NCBI GenBank assembly: GCA_000277445.1
Contig: AJWJ01000065.1
Coordinates: forward strand, 1-64,000
Direction of reading: 5' to 3'
From: Polysphondylium violaceum
Taxonomy: Eukaryota > Evosea > Eumycetozoa > Dictyosteliales > Dictyosteliaceae
Length of the DNA: 64,000 bases
Position 1 is the first letter of the stretch; each line of letters starts with the position of its first letter. Positions 35,352 through 45,427 of this stretch are shown here, one piece after another. The position numbers and the translations under genes were made by a program. The notes under the pieces are model-generated. The model searched no databases and was not told where the DNA came from. It saw nothing but the letters and a program-made list of their open reading frames with translations.

Positions 35352-35680
35352 TTATGGAAGATCTTCAATTGATTTTTTGGGTGGTGGTGGACCAGAAGGT
35401 TTACCCGAGGCTTTGACAGTAGTTTGTGCATGATATTTTTGATCAGAGTGTGGAGTCCATGTTCTATGTGATTATTGTTAGATGGATAGACAATTATTAG
35501 TATTTCCCTATTATGTCGTTGTTCCCTAAAACTTACCTTTCTTTACCAAATTTTGGTTCACTTTGCTTTTTAATTTCCTATTATGGTTTAGTTTAATTAA
35601 TACAATGAATTTATATAGAAACTATAGTAATAAAAATCTACTTTTTCAAAATGATTTTTCAATGAACTTGTGTCAGACAT
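35352..35680 (-). CDS. 63-residue conserved-looking small protein, three exons
   Basis: Three short exons (35680-35642, 35577-35537, 35463-35352) with introns of 64 and 73 nt, in consistent phase, encode MSDTSSLKNHFEKEIKK, then SEPKFGKERTWTPHSDQKYH, and a Pro-rich end PSGPPPPKKSIEDLP. There is no signal peptide or membrane segment. Three exons with in-frame joins and a low-Asn, non-repetitive sequence argue for a real gene rather than chance. The first donor (GTAGAT) is weaker than usual. I do not recognise the family; the PPPPKK end could bind an SH3 or WW domain or profilin. Confidence 0.6.
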
Positions 35681-37866
35681 TTTATGAATATATATAGTTA
35701 TCTAGAAAGAAAGTAAAATAAATAAAAATTAACAATTCTCAACCAGATTCAATGAGTTATCAAAAATATAATTTGTAAAAAAAAAAAAAAAACAAAATCT
35801 TTTTTGGGTTGGGAAATGCCAAAAAAGATTATTATAAATTCTAGTGGATAAAACTATGATTTATTTTTACTAACTTATTTTTATTCAATTTATAAAATAG
35901 TCTGTTTTTTTGGTGTATAAAAACTCAGTTCATCATATGGATCGGTCTATACTACACATACACAGACGTATTTATGTAGATCACACACAATTAAATTAAT
36001 ACATATAAAATGAAATTTAAGAATAAATATGTGTAAAATCAAAATCTATCCATATTAATCACACCTAAAATAGAGGGGAAGGAAAGAGGAAAGGTTTAGT
36101 ATTGCCATAATTGAATGTGTGTGGGAATTTCAAATTGGGGTATGATGATTTAATTAGCATATACCATAAATGACAGATGATGATAAAAAAAAATTGTAAA
36201 ATCAAAATCAAAAATAAAATATAACCTCTATCACTATTATTTTTAGTGTTACTATATTAAAAGAAAGGTTTACTGTGTTTCACTAATAATAGAGAGTGGG
36301 TGTGTGAATGGTGCGTTATTTTTCTTTAAGTGGAAAAAAGGAAATCCTAAAATTTTGAGGGAGCGTATGCCACATATATGAGTATTTTGTATAAATCTGT
36401 TTACAATGAAAATTCATATACAAAAATACCTATCCCTTTATATTAATCAATATTTTATTGGTAAAACACCACGTTTTTGATTATACTCACCAACCAACTT
36501 ACTACAGATTGGTTTAACCTCATACTTACACAGCAACCACAACAACCAATTATATTGCCATAGTAGTAGAAAACATATATATCTGTTATATGGCAGTAAC
36601 TCCATCATACCCACTATTTAATTCAATTGGGTAGAGTTATCAATGGGAAACAACATCAAAAACAGTTTTACAATCCAAATCAATTTTTACAAAATATGAA
36701 AAAAAAAAAACATTCCAAAAAATGGTTGCTAAAAAAACAAATTAGCCATACAGTGGCGTATGACTTATAAATCATATGCAAAATAATTTCATTTCACACA
36801 CTCACACACTTACTCACACTCCCACACATTCTATTATTATAAACCCAAAATTCAATCAAAACATATTCACATACCCACACTCACACACTCATTCAATCAA
36901 AAAGCTCTACTACATTTTTGTCATATGATCACACATGAAAATTATAGAATGAAAGAAAATAAATCACATTTAACCACATTTCCTTTTTCATTTCACACGC
37001 TCATACCCCACAACATGATTCCCACACTATCACACCCATCACCCTACCCTTCCGTAAACATCCTAAATATACATCTTGTTTTCATTTCTCAATGGAGAAT
37101 GTATATATATATTTAAATACGAATTGTATTTTGCTACTGAATCTATTGGAATTAAAAGGGGGTATGTGGTCGCGGTGTGGGTAAGAAATATCATCATATC
37201 ATTCATATGAAAAATCACACCCACCCCCACCCCACTTTTATACAACAGCAACAACAACATTTTTTATAGGGTCTTTCCAAACAATAAAATTGTAAAATAG
37301 AAAAGGAAGGTGTGTGAGAGGGAGTGAGTGAGTGATTTGATGTTGTAAAGGTAGTGGAGATGAATATGAAAAAGTAGTTGTAATAGGTAGCGTGTGGGTA
37401 TTTTTTCTTTGGGTGTGAGTGTGTTTTTCCAATTTTTTCTCACGTACAATCATATTAGATGCAAAAGAGTGTGTGTGTGTGTGAGAATGAAATGAAAATA
37501 GAATGATTATCATTTGGCATCAAATTTGTATAGTAATTGGCAAAGAATGGGTATATAAATGAGAGAGTGGGTATTTGTGTGTGGAAACAAAGAGTAGTGA
37601 CTACTTTTATATTTTAATTGATTTAATTTTGAATTAATTGGTTGTTTATACTGTTGCCTGAACTTGATATATAATTAATCATTATATACTTTTATTATTC
37701 ATTTGATTTCAAATCAACAAAGCAATCAAAAGCACAACAAATATATAGTAATATTACTACAAATAATAATATCAAATAATAATAATTGAATCATATCATT
37801 ATTATCTATAACACATTTTTAAAAAAAAACCAACTCAAGTAGTAATTAACACATATACATAAATAA
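35681..37866. other. Long intergenic region upstream of spore-coat-like gene
   Basis: About 2.2 kb without a supported gene. The first half is plain AT-rich DNA. From about 36790 CA-rich and GT-rich clusters accumulate. Open frames at 36925-37513 are translations of these CA/GT repeats and are not genes. Confidence 0.55.
36794..37484. promoter_or_regulatory. Cluster of CA-rich / G-box-like elements
   Basis: At least five CA-rich blocks (36794-36830, 36867-36890, 37021-37050, 37216-37238) and GT-rich complements (37307-37335, 37411-37425, 37469-37484) lie 0.4-1.1 kb before the spore-coat-like start. Spore coat genes of D. discoideum (cotB/cotC) are driven by CA-rich elements bound by G-box binding factor. 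By position and composition this is a good candidate for the same control, but similar CA/GT runs occur upstream of other genes here, so specificity is unproven. Confidence 0.5.
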
Positions 37867-39983
37867 ATGAAGCCATTTATTTTAGCATTTTTATGCTTGT
37901 TTTTATTATCTACTGCATTTGCAGGTATGTATCCAGATTCAAATCTAATCATATATCAAAGATTTATAAAATATTAATATATAAATTTCTGTAAACAATA
38001 GATAATTGCGGTAGTATAAGTGATGGTAACCAATGTAGTGCCAATTCAAATTGTTTCTGGTCATCAATTAAATCATGCTGTGGCGAAGAAAAATATATTT
38101 GTGTAGATAAAAGTGGAGACTGTAGTCAATCATCAATGTCTTGTATGGTCAATGGTGGACAAACATGGGAAGTCTGGAGCTCTTGCAAACCATCTCTCCA
38201 ATCTGGATACCAACCAATTCCAACTCCAAACTCTACCTGTATTGAATCTGAATGCAATGCCAAAGGTCAAACTTGCCAATGGTATGATTCTCATCCATGC
38301 ACTGGTACTAGCTGTTGTCCAAAATTAGGTGCCTGCTCTGGTGGTGGTTCAACCACTGGCGGTGCTACTGGTGGTTCTACTACCGGCTCTGCTACTGGTG
38401 GCTCAACCACTGGTGGATCAGTTAACCTCTGCAACAATGTCTCTTGCCCACCAGGTTACAGTTGTAGCGTCGTCAACAATGTCGCCACCTGTGTCAACAA
38501 CAACAACAACAACAACAACAATCACAATGGACACCACAAAGACCCATGTGAACGTCACAGATGTCCACACGGTTCCAAATGTTTCAACAAGAATGGTCGT
38601 GCCATTTGCCGTAGATTCCGTCAAGAAAGACCACACTACCCACCAGGTTTCCTTTGCCGTAACGTTGAATGCCCATCTGGTTTCCGTTGCCGTGAAAGAA
38701 ACGGTGAAGCCAACTGTGTACGTGGTGCCCCAATCAGACCTGAAATCTGCAGAAACGTTAGATGCCCAACTGGTTACAAATGTATTAGCAAAAACAATCT
38801 CCCAACTTGCGTCAAGAGCGGTGTTAATCCAGGTAAATGTTTAACTTGCAATGACATTGGTTGTGAACAAAGAGGTTTAGTTTGTTTAATGACTAGAAAT
38901 CAATGTCCAATCGGTCGTCCAGGTTGTTGTCCAAAACACCCAATTTGCGTCAGACCATCCACCATTGCTGGTACTACCATCGCTACAACTGCTTCCACCG
39001 TTGCCACTGGCACTGGTTCATCTACTACTGGTTCATCCACTACTGGTGGTGCTGGTGGTATTCCATGTGGTACCAATTTAGTTTGTCACATTGGTGAAGC
39101 TTGTATTACTAACCCACCAACTTGTGTCCCAGTCTGTCAATTGATCACCTGTCAAAATAACACTAACTGTATCGTCGTCAACGGTGTTCCAGTTTGTGTC
39201 AACCCATCAACCGGCTCAGCCACTACTGGTGCCACAACTGGTTCAACTACTGGTTCTTCTGCTTCATCTGCCTCATCTGAATCTAGCTCTGCTTCATCTG
39301 CCTCATCTGAATCTAGCTCTGCTTCATCCACCTCCGAATCTAGCTCTGCCTCATCAAGCTCTCCATCTAGCTCTGCCTCATCAAGCTCTCCATCTAGCTC
39401 TGCTTCATCAAGCTCTCCATCTAGCTCTGCTTCATCAAGCTCTCCATCTAGCTCTGCCTCATCAAGTGCCCCATCTAGTTCTGCTTCATCCAGCTCTGCT
39501 CCATCTAGTTCTGCTTCATCCAGCTCTGCTCCATCTAGCTCTGCTTCATCCAGCTCTGCCTCAAGCTCTTCATCCAGCTCTGCTTCATCCAGCTCTTCAT
39601 CTAGCGCTTCATCATCAAGCTCTTCATCCGCCTCTGCTACTCCTCCAAAGAAAGTAGTAGTCAGTCGTAGAAATGTCCACGCTCCAGCTCACGCCAACGG
39701 CCAATACACCCAACAAGCTAGAAACCGTGTCAACGCCAACCAAGCTGCTCCAAACAGAGCCTACACTCGTGCCTCCTCCAACAAGACCGCTGCCCAAAGA
39801 GCTGCCGCCCAAAGAGCCGCTGCCCAAAAAGCCGCTGCCCAAAGATCCGCTCAACAAAGAGCTGCCCAAAGAGCTGCTCAACAAAGAGCTGCCGCTCAAA
39901 AATCAGCTGCCGCCAAAAGAGCTGCCGCCCAAAAAAGAGTACAAAACCGTTACGCCAAGAAACAAGCAGCCAACAAAAACTAA
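37867..39983 (+). CDS. Secreted Cys-rich, Ser-rich spore-coat-like protein
   Basis: Two exons (37867-37924 carrying the signal peptide, 38002-39983) give 679 residues. Residues 1-19 are a signal peptide ending at STAFA. A Cys-rich N-terminal domain (about 20-115) with FWSSIKSCCGEE and KGQTCQWYDSHPC resembles the Dicty_spore_N domain of SP60/SP70/SP96. Follistatin-like repeats follow, each starting C.N..CP.GY.C (LCNNVSCPPGYSCS, PCERHRCPHGSKC, LCRNVECPSGFRC, ICRNVRCPTGYKC). Next come a Thr/Gly linker, another Cys module, and a long SSAS/SSPS repeat (about 465-595), a likely target for phospho- and fucosylation as in SP96. The C-terminus is an Ala/Gln/Arg/Lys repeat (AAAQRAAAQK), strongly basic. 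Predicted prespore-vesicle cargo and coat component. Confidence 0.85.
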
Positions 39984-40639
39984 GCCAATAGTTTAACATT
40001 TTTACATTTTCCCCTCCACAAAATATAATTAATCATTTCCAGAAATAATAATAATTACTATTACAAATCAAAAAAATATCTTTTAAAAAAAAAAAAAACA
40101 AAAATATAAATATATATAAATAAAATTAAAGTTTTAAAATAATAATTTAATATCTGTGTTATTATCTTGTATAGCTTTGCTAAAGCTTTTGTTCTTTCCT
40201 TATCATGTTGTTTTTGGTCAGACCGAAAAAAAGCCTTAAAGAAAGGTAAATTAAAATGTTGGTCCAACCAGGTTATTTTCAATAGAAAGTTGGAAAATGC
40301 ATTTTTAATAAAGTTGGAATGTATTCTAAAGCTTTTTTACTTTTCATGTTGTCTAAAGAAAAATAGATGATAAAGGATCCTCTCCATGCCCAACAACAGA
40401 CATGATGGCTTTATTAGTGTAGCAAATGATCCAGGTTGTATCAAATAAAACTTTGAAAATTCATTTTTTCGTTTTTTTTATTTTTTCAAAAATTTTTTTG
40501 AATTTTTTTGAATTTTTTTGGTCACACAAAAACCGAAAGATTATTTGTAGTATTTCATAAATAGAGATAATTTGTGATCATAAACTTTTGATATATAAAT
40601 AGTATTTGATAACAACTATTTAACATTTGTACATAGATA
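39984..40639. other. Intergenic, 0.65 kb
   Basis: No gene is firmly supported. Minus-strand 40180-40420 is less AT-biased and holds broken protein-like stretches (MSVVGHGEDPLSSIF at about 40400, and FFRSDQKQHDKERTKALAKL at about 40180-40250), but frames do not join with clear splice sites. It may be a decayed gene. Confidence 0.4.
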
Positions 40640-42061
40640 ATGGTACTTATCTATTCTTTTACGCCACCATTATCAACCTTTTAATAAATATTAATAGATT
40701 TACATTACCATACATATATACTACTCTAGAAAATCAAAGTTATATCTAGATCAGAAGAAGAACAAACTAAAGAAGTAGCATCAGATACAAGAAAACTACA
40801 TAGAAATTTAGATCCAGCATTACATCCTTTTGAAAGACCTAGAGAATATGTTAGAGCATTAAATTCAGTTAAATTAGATAGAGTGTTTGCTAAACCATTT
40901 ATAGCAAGTTTAAGTGGACACACAGATGGTATATTTTCAATGATTAGACATCCAACACTATTGAATACAGTTGCATCAGGATCATGTGATGGTGTTATCA
41001 AACTTTGGAATCTCACCACTCTTACACAGAGAACCAGTATACAGGCACACGATGGTTTTGTGCGTGGACTTGCATTTACACCCGATGGCAAGTCAATGAT
41101 TTCCTGTGGAGAAGACAAGACTATAAAGATGTGGAAACTCGATTTACCAGAATACACATTCAACAACGACATTATCTCTGTATTCAATGGAAAGAATGCA
41201 TTTACATCGATTGATCATCAAAGAAACAGCAACACATTTGCCACCTCTGGTCTCAGCGTCGAGATTTGGAAGCACCAGAGATCAACACCCCTCCAAACAA
41301 TGTCTTGGGGCCACGCAGGCATCACCAAGGTGAAATTCAACCCCATCGAAACCAATCTCTTGGCCTCGTGTACCACAGACAGAGCCATTATATTCTATGA
41401 CATTAGAGAAAACTCACCAGCACAAAAGTTGATCACCTCTATGAGATCCAACTCAATCGCTTGGAATCCAGTCGAATCATACACCATGGCCATTGCCAAC
41501 GAAGACGAGAATGTCTATCAATACGATATAAGAAACCTCAGCAAAGCCGTCACTGTCCACAGAGACCACGTCGGATCTGTGCTCGACATTGACTACTCGC
41601 CCACCGGCAAAGAGGTGGTCACCGGTTCCTACGACAAGACCATTCGTATCTTTCCCATGGACTCGTTCAAGAGTCGTGAAGTATACTTTACCAACAGAAT
41701 GCAAAGAATCTTTTCCGTCCTCTTTACTGGTGACAGTAGATTTATTTTATCAGGTTCAGACGATATGAACATCAGAGTGTGGAAGGCCAACTCCTCTGCC
41801 CCACTCGGTGTCATTACCAATCGTCAAAAAGAGTCTCTTGAATACCAAGACAAACTCAAAGAGAAATTCAAAGAAATCCCCGAAATTAAAACCATTGCCA
41901 CCCATCGTAGAGTGCCCAAAAACGTTTACAAAAGAAGATTTATCAAGAATGAAATACATAAAGCTCAAACTAGAAAACTCACCAACGCCGCCAAAAACTC
42001 TGGCAAACCCGCAAAGATACCAAAAGTTTTATCCAAACACACTATCACTGTTGAAAAATAA
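40640..42061 (+). CDS. SOF1/DCAF13-like WD-repeat SSU processome protein
   Basis: The model has two coding exons: 40640-40642 (only the ATG) and 40730-42061, separated by an 87-nt GTACTT..CTCTAG intron. It gives 444 residues, matching DCAF13 (about 445). The N-terminus MKIKVISRSEEEQTKE aligns with DCAF13, followed by NLDPALHPFERPREYVRALN and KLDRVFAKPFIASLSGH. Seven WD repeats follow, with GH/WD pairs such as SGSCDGVIKLWNL, SGSDDMNIRVWKA. The Sof1-like C-terminal helix region is HRRVPKNVYKRRFIKNEIHKAQTRK. The protein is part of the U3 snoRNP/SSU processome in the nucleolus and supports 18S rRNA maturation. Without the upstream ATG exon the first in-frame Met would lie well inside the WD repeats. 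Confidence 0.92.
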
Positions 42062-42791
42062 AGTTTTTCATTTTTTTTTTATATATCTATCTTTTTTTCC
42101 ATTTCACCTCTTTGAATCTGCAAACAAATCGAAAAAAAAAAAATATATGGATATTTTCAATTTGCACCCACATTTTTCGTTGACACATTTTTTTTTTTGT
42201 AAAAAAAACGAGTAAATAGTTTTTCGTGAAAACGATTTGCATATGTGTGTGAAGTGTGTTGAGTGTGTTGGTGTGAAGTGTGTTTTGAAAAAGATTTAGG
42301 AGTGTGTTTTAAAAAATAGATATTGTGTGCGAATGGTGTGTGCTAGTGGTGACGAATTTCAATTCTACTATATTCATTCACTCAACCCCTTTTTAAATAT
42401 ACTATAGTTGTAATAGATTTGATTCATAACGCACATTCTTGTTTTTAAAATAGAAAAAATCGAATTACGCTTTGTGTGAAAATAGAATAGAACACGTTAT
42501 GTACGTATTATGTATATTGCACTGCTTTTAAATTTCCTACAATGAATCTCACCCCAATAGTAATCACAAATCTTTTTTTTTAAAAGCAATCTCACTTTTA
42601 AAATTCAATTTCAATTAAAACTAATAAAAACTTTTCAATATTAATTATATAATTATCATTATCACTGTTTCATTAAATATATTTTCAGGTAAATATTGTA
42701 GTATTAATTTATTATCTTTTCCATAATGTTAACACCATATATGATTATAGTTTATAATATTATAATTTATTTATTTTATCTATTTATATAA
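42062..42791. other. Intergenic, 0.7 kb
   Basis: GT-rich imperfect repeats (GTGTGAAGTGTGTT units) at 42240-42350, otherwise AT-rich. No gene seen. Confidence 0.5.
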
Positions 42792-44356
42792 ATGCCATCT
42801 TCATCCACCTCATCCATCGATATTGATCCTCTTTTAAGTGAAGAGGAAAATTCACAAGTTCCAACAGATTCAGATGTAATATTGTTTAGATTTTTTATTT
42901 TAAAATAAACATTTATATTAACCTATTAAACCTATAGGTATTTGGAGTAATTGATTTACAAAACTTGGAAAATGTAAACTCAACATTAAATATTAAAAAT
43001 GAATTAAAATCAACTACATTATCTTCATCCAAAGAATTTGAATTATCATCATCCCCACCTTCATCTACATCATCTTCAACTTTAAATTCAAATATATCAG
43101 CAGATACAGAGATATTTATTGCAGGAATAGCTAAAGATGTAGTTGAACAAGATTTGCAACAATTGTGTGATGGAAAATTTGGAGGCAATAGTGTTAAGCA
43201 AATTCGTTTGATGAAGGATAAAATCACTGGTGAAAATAAAGGTTATGCATTCATTTGTTTTGAATCAAAATCTATTTGTAACCAAGCCATTCAACAATTG
43301 AATAATGTATTACTCAAAGGAAAGAATCTCAAGGTCAAGGGTTCCGAAAACAAGAGAAAGATATTTATTGGAAATCTACCAAAAGAAATGCCAAAGGACG
43401 AATTGTTGGCCGCTTTGAATGGTGTTGAAGAGGGTGTAACAGCTATCGATTTACTCATGGATCCTGATATACCTACTAAAAACAGAGGGTTTGCATTCAT
43501 AGAGTACTCTGATCACTACTTGGCCGAAAAGGCTAGAAAGCATTTCTCTTTACCATCGTTTAGCATTGGAAACCATACCACCATCACTGTCAATTGGGCA
43601 GATCCAGTGGTCGAACCATCTGCCGACGAAATGAAACAGGTCAAAGTACTCTATATTAGAAACTTGCCTGAATGCAGAGATGAACAAGAGATTAAAGAGC
43701 TATTTTCAAAACATGGTGTCGTCGAAAAGGTGATTGTGCCCTCCAACATCAGCGGCAGCACTCAAAGAAGAGATTTTGGCTTTGTTCACTTTATTGATCG
43801 TGAAACTGCTGAAAATGTGTTGGATATTCACGCAAACGATCCAATCACCTATCACAGTAGACAATTGTTGATCACCTTTGCCAAGCCGGTCGATAAAAAA
43901 CAAAGAGAGGATCTTAGACAAAAGAAATTCACTAGAAATGTAAATAGAAATTTATTTAAACAGCAACAACAACAACAATTCAATCATCAATATCAATTCA
44001 ACAATCCATATCAACAACCGATGATGCCCACCGCAGCAACCCCTATTCAATCAATGATACCAGCATCTTATCCATATGCCCAACAACAACAACCACAATA
44101 CTTGGCAACACCATATGTAAATTACAATCCATCTTCACAAGGAATACCTACCAGTTACCAACCACAACAACCAATGATACCTACAAATGTATTCCAATTT
44201 CCTCACTATTCATCCAATGGTACACCTTCACCATCTTCTTATCCAACCTATGATCAACAAACAGCTACTCAACAACAACACTACTATTATAATAACATGG
44301 CCCCTCCAAAACAACAAACAATGGCTGTAAATTCAAAAAGATATAGACCTTATTAA
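42792..44356 (+). CDS. hnRNP Q/R (SYNCRIP)-like protein with three RRMs
   Basis: Two exons (42792-42875, 42938-44356; 62-nt intron with donor GTAATA) give 500 residues. RRM1 (about 80-155; EIFIAGI, KGYAFICF), RRM2 (about 158-240; KIFIGNLP, RGFAFIEY, ending VNWADPVVEP) and RRM3 (about 253-332; VLYIRNLP, RDFGFVHF, ending LLITFAKPVDKKQRE) have the tight spacing and the WADP and FAKP junctions of the SYNCRIP/hnRNP R family. The C-terminal third is Gln/Pro/Tyr-rich and likely disordered. The animal N-terminal acidic NURR domain is replaced by a short Ser-rich lead. Family members bind mRNA and act in splicing, localisation, stability and translation. Confidence 0.88.
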
Positions 44357-45427
44357 AAAGCACTCTTATCAGTCTTTCTCAGGTTTAATAAATAAAGCTC
44401 CAAAGCCTTTTCAAACGATAACACCATTTTAAAATTTTTGTTTCTCCACTAACACCACTTGGACCGGTAATATAAAAGTGTCCCTCATATTGCGCAATGA
44501 TTTTATTATCAGCAAATAATTAAAATTTTAAACATGTTTATTTATCAACTAAAAAAGAATCATAATGCTGGTTTATGTGGTACAACGATGATGGATAGGA
44601 AAAAAAAAAAAAAAAACTAGTGGGTGGTTTCAATAATTTAATAGTTTACAAACAACAACAAGAAAAGATGTAGGCAACATTTTATAATGATTTTAGAAAC
44701 AAGACTATTATGAATTATGATAGCGATATTGAGAAAAAAATAAAATTAAAGAGATGAGAACTCAATTAATACTCTTTTAAAGGTATTTATTAATCCAAAC
44801 TTATTGGCTCCAACATTATGAACAATACACAAAAAAATAATCTAATAATTAAATAAATGCACTATTCTAATATCTTACAGTCTTTTGGAATTGAGTTTTT
44901 AATTTGAAAATAAAAAACCAACCAAACATCTTATTTTTGCTGTTTAAGGGGCATTGATTTTTTTTTTTTTATTATAAAAAAAAATTTTGTGCAAATACAC
45001 ATCATAGTATACTTTACACAACAACTATAACAATAATAATAAGCACACTCACTCTCATTTACACACATATACATATAGATCAATAGACGTATATACATTA
45101 TACAGATAGTATTCTATAACCATATCTTCATGTAATAATAATATCCAATATCTAAACAACTACTCGTAGATATAAAAATAGTAACAAATAATAATACTTT
45201 TTTTTTTTTTATTTGTTTTTCGTTTTGTACATACTGTTTTTACTATTATTTAAATATTTTATCAATTATATCAAATGATATTAGTCGATAGATAATATCA
45301 AATTCATTAGCACACAAAAAAATAGAGGTTAGATACATCTATAGATAAGTGTTGAACAACTCTTCTTTTTTTTATTTATTTTTATTTTTTATAAGAACAC
45401 AACTACACAACAGCATATCTAAAGAAA
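44357..45427. other. Intergenic, 1.07 kb
   Basis: Mostly AT-rich. Minus-strand 44385-44519 has a 45-codon open stretch with unusually protein-like content (AQYEGHFYITGPSGVSGETK) but no start codon or splice acceptor; possibly an old exon. The rest, up to the CA-rich leader before 45428, shows nothing. Confidence 0.45.

Noticed and set aside
36925-37513. CA/GT-repeat open frames upstream of the spore-coat-like gene
   Set aside because: Translations of simple repeats (His/Thr/Leu/Ser) with no start context or domain.
39250-39640. Regular repeats that might suggest a CRISPR-like array
   Set aside because: They are 24-nt-type codon repeats encoding Ser-rich protein without spacers, in a eukaryotic gene.
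38329-39996. Long alternative frames over the spore-coat-like gene (Leu/Pro-rich and Gln/Leu-rich)
   Set aside because: Frame-shifted readings of Ser and Ala/Gln repeats; the main frame has signal peptide and ordered Cys modules.
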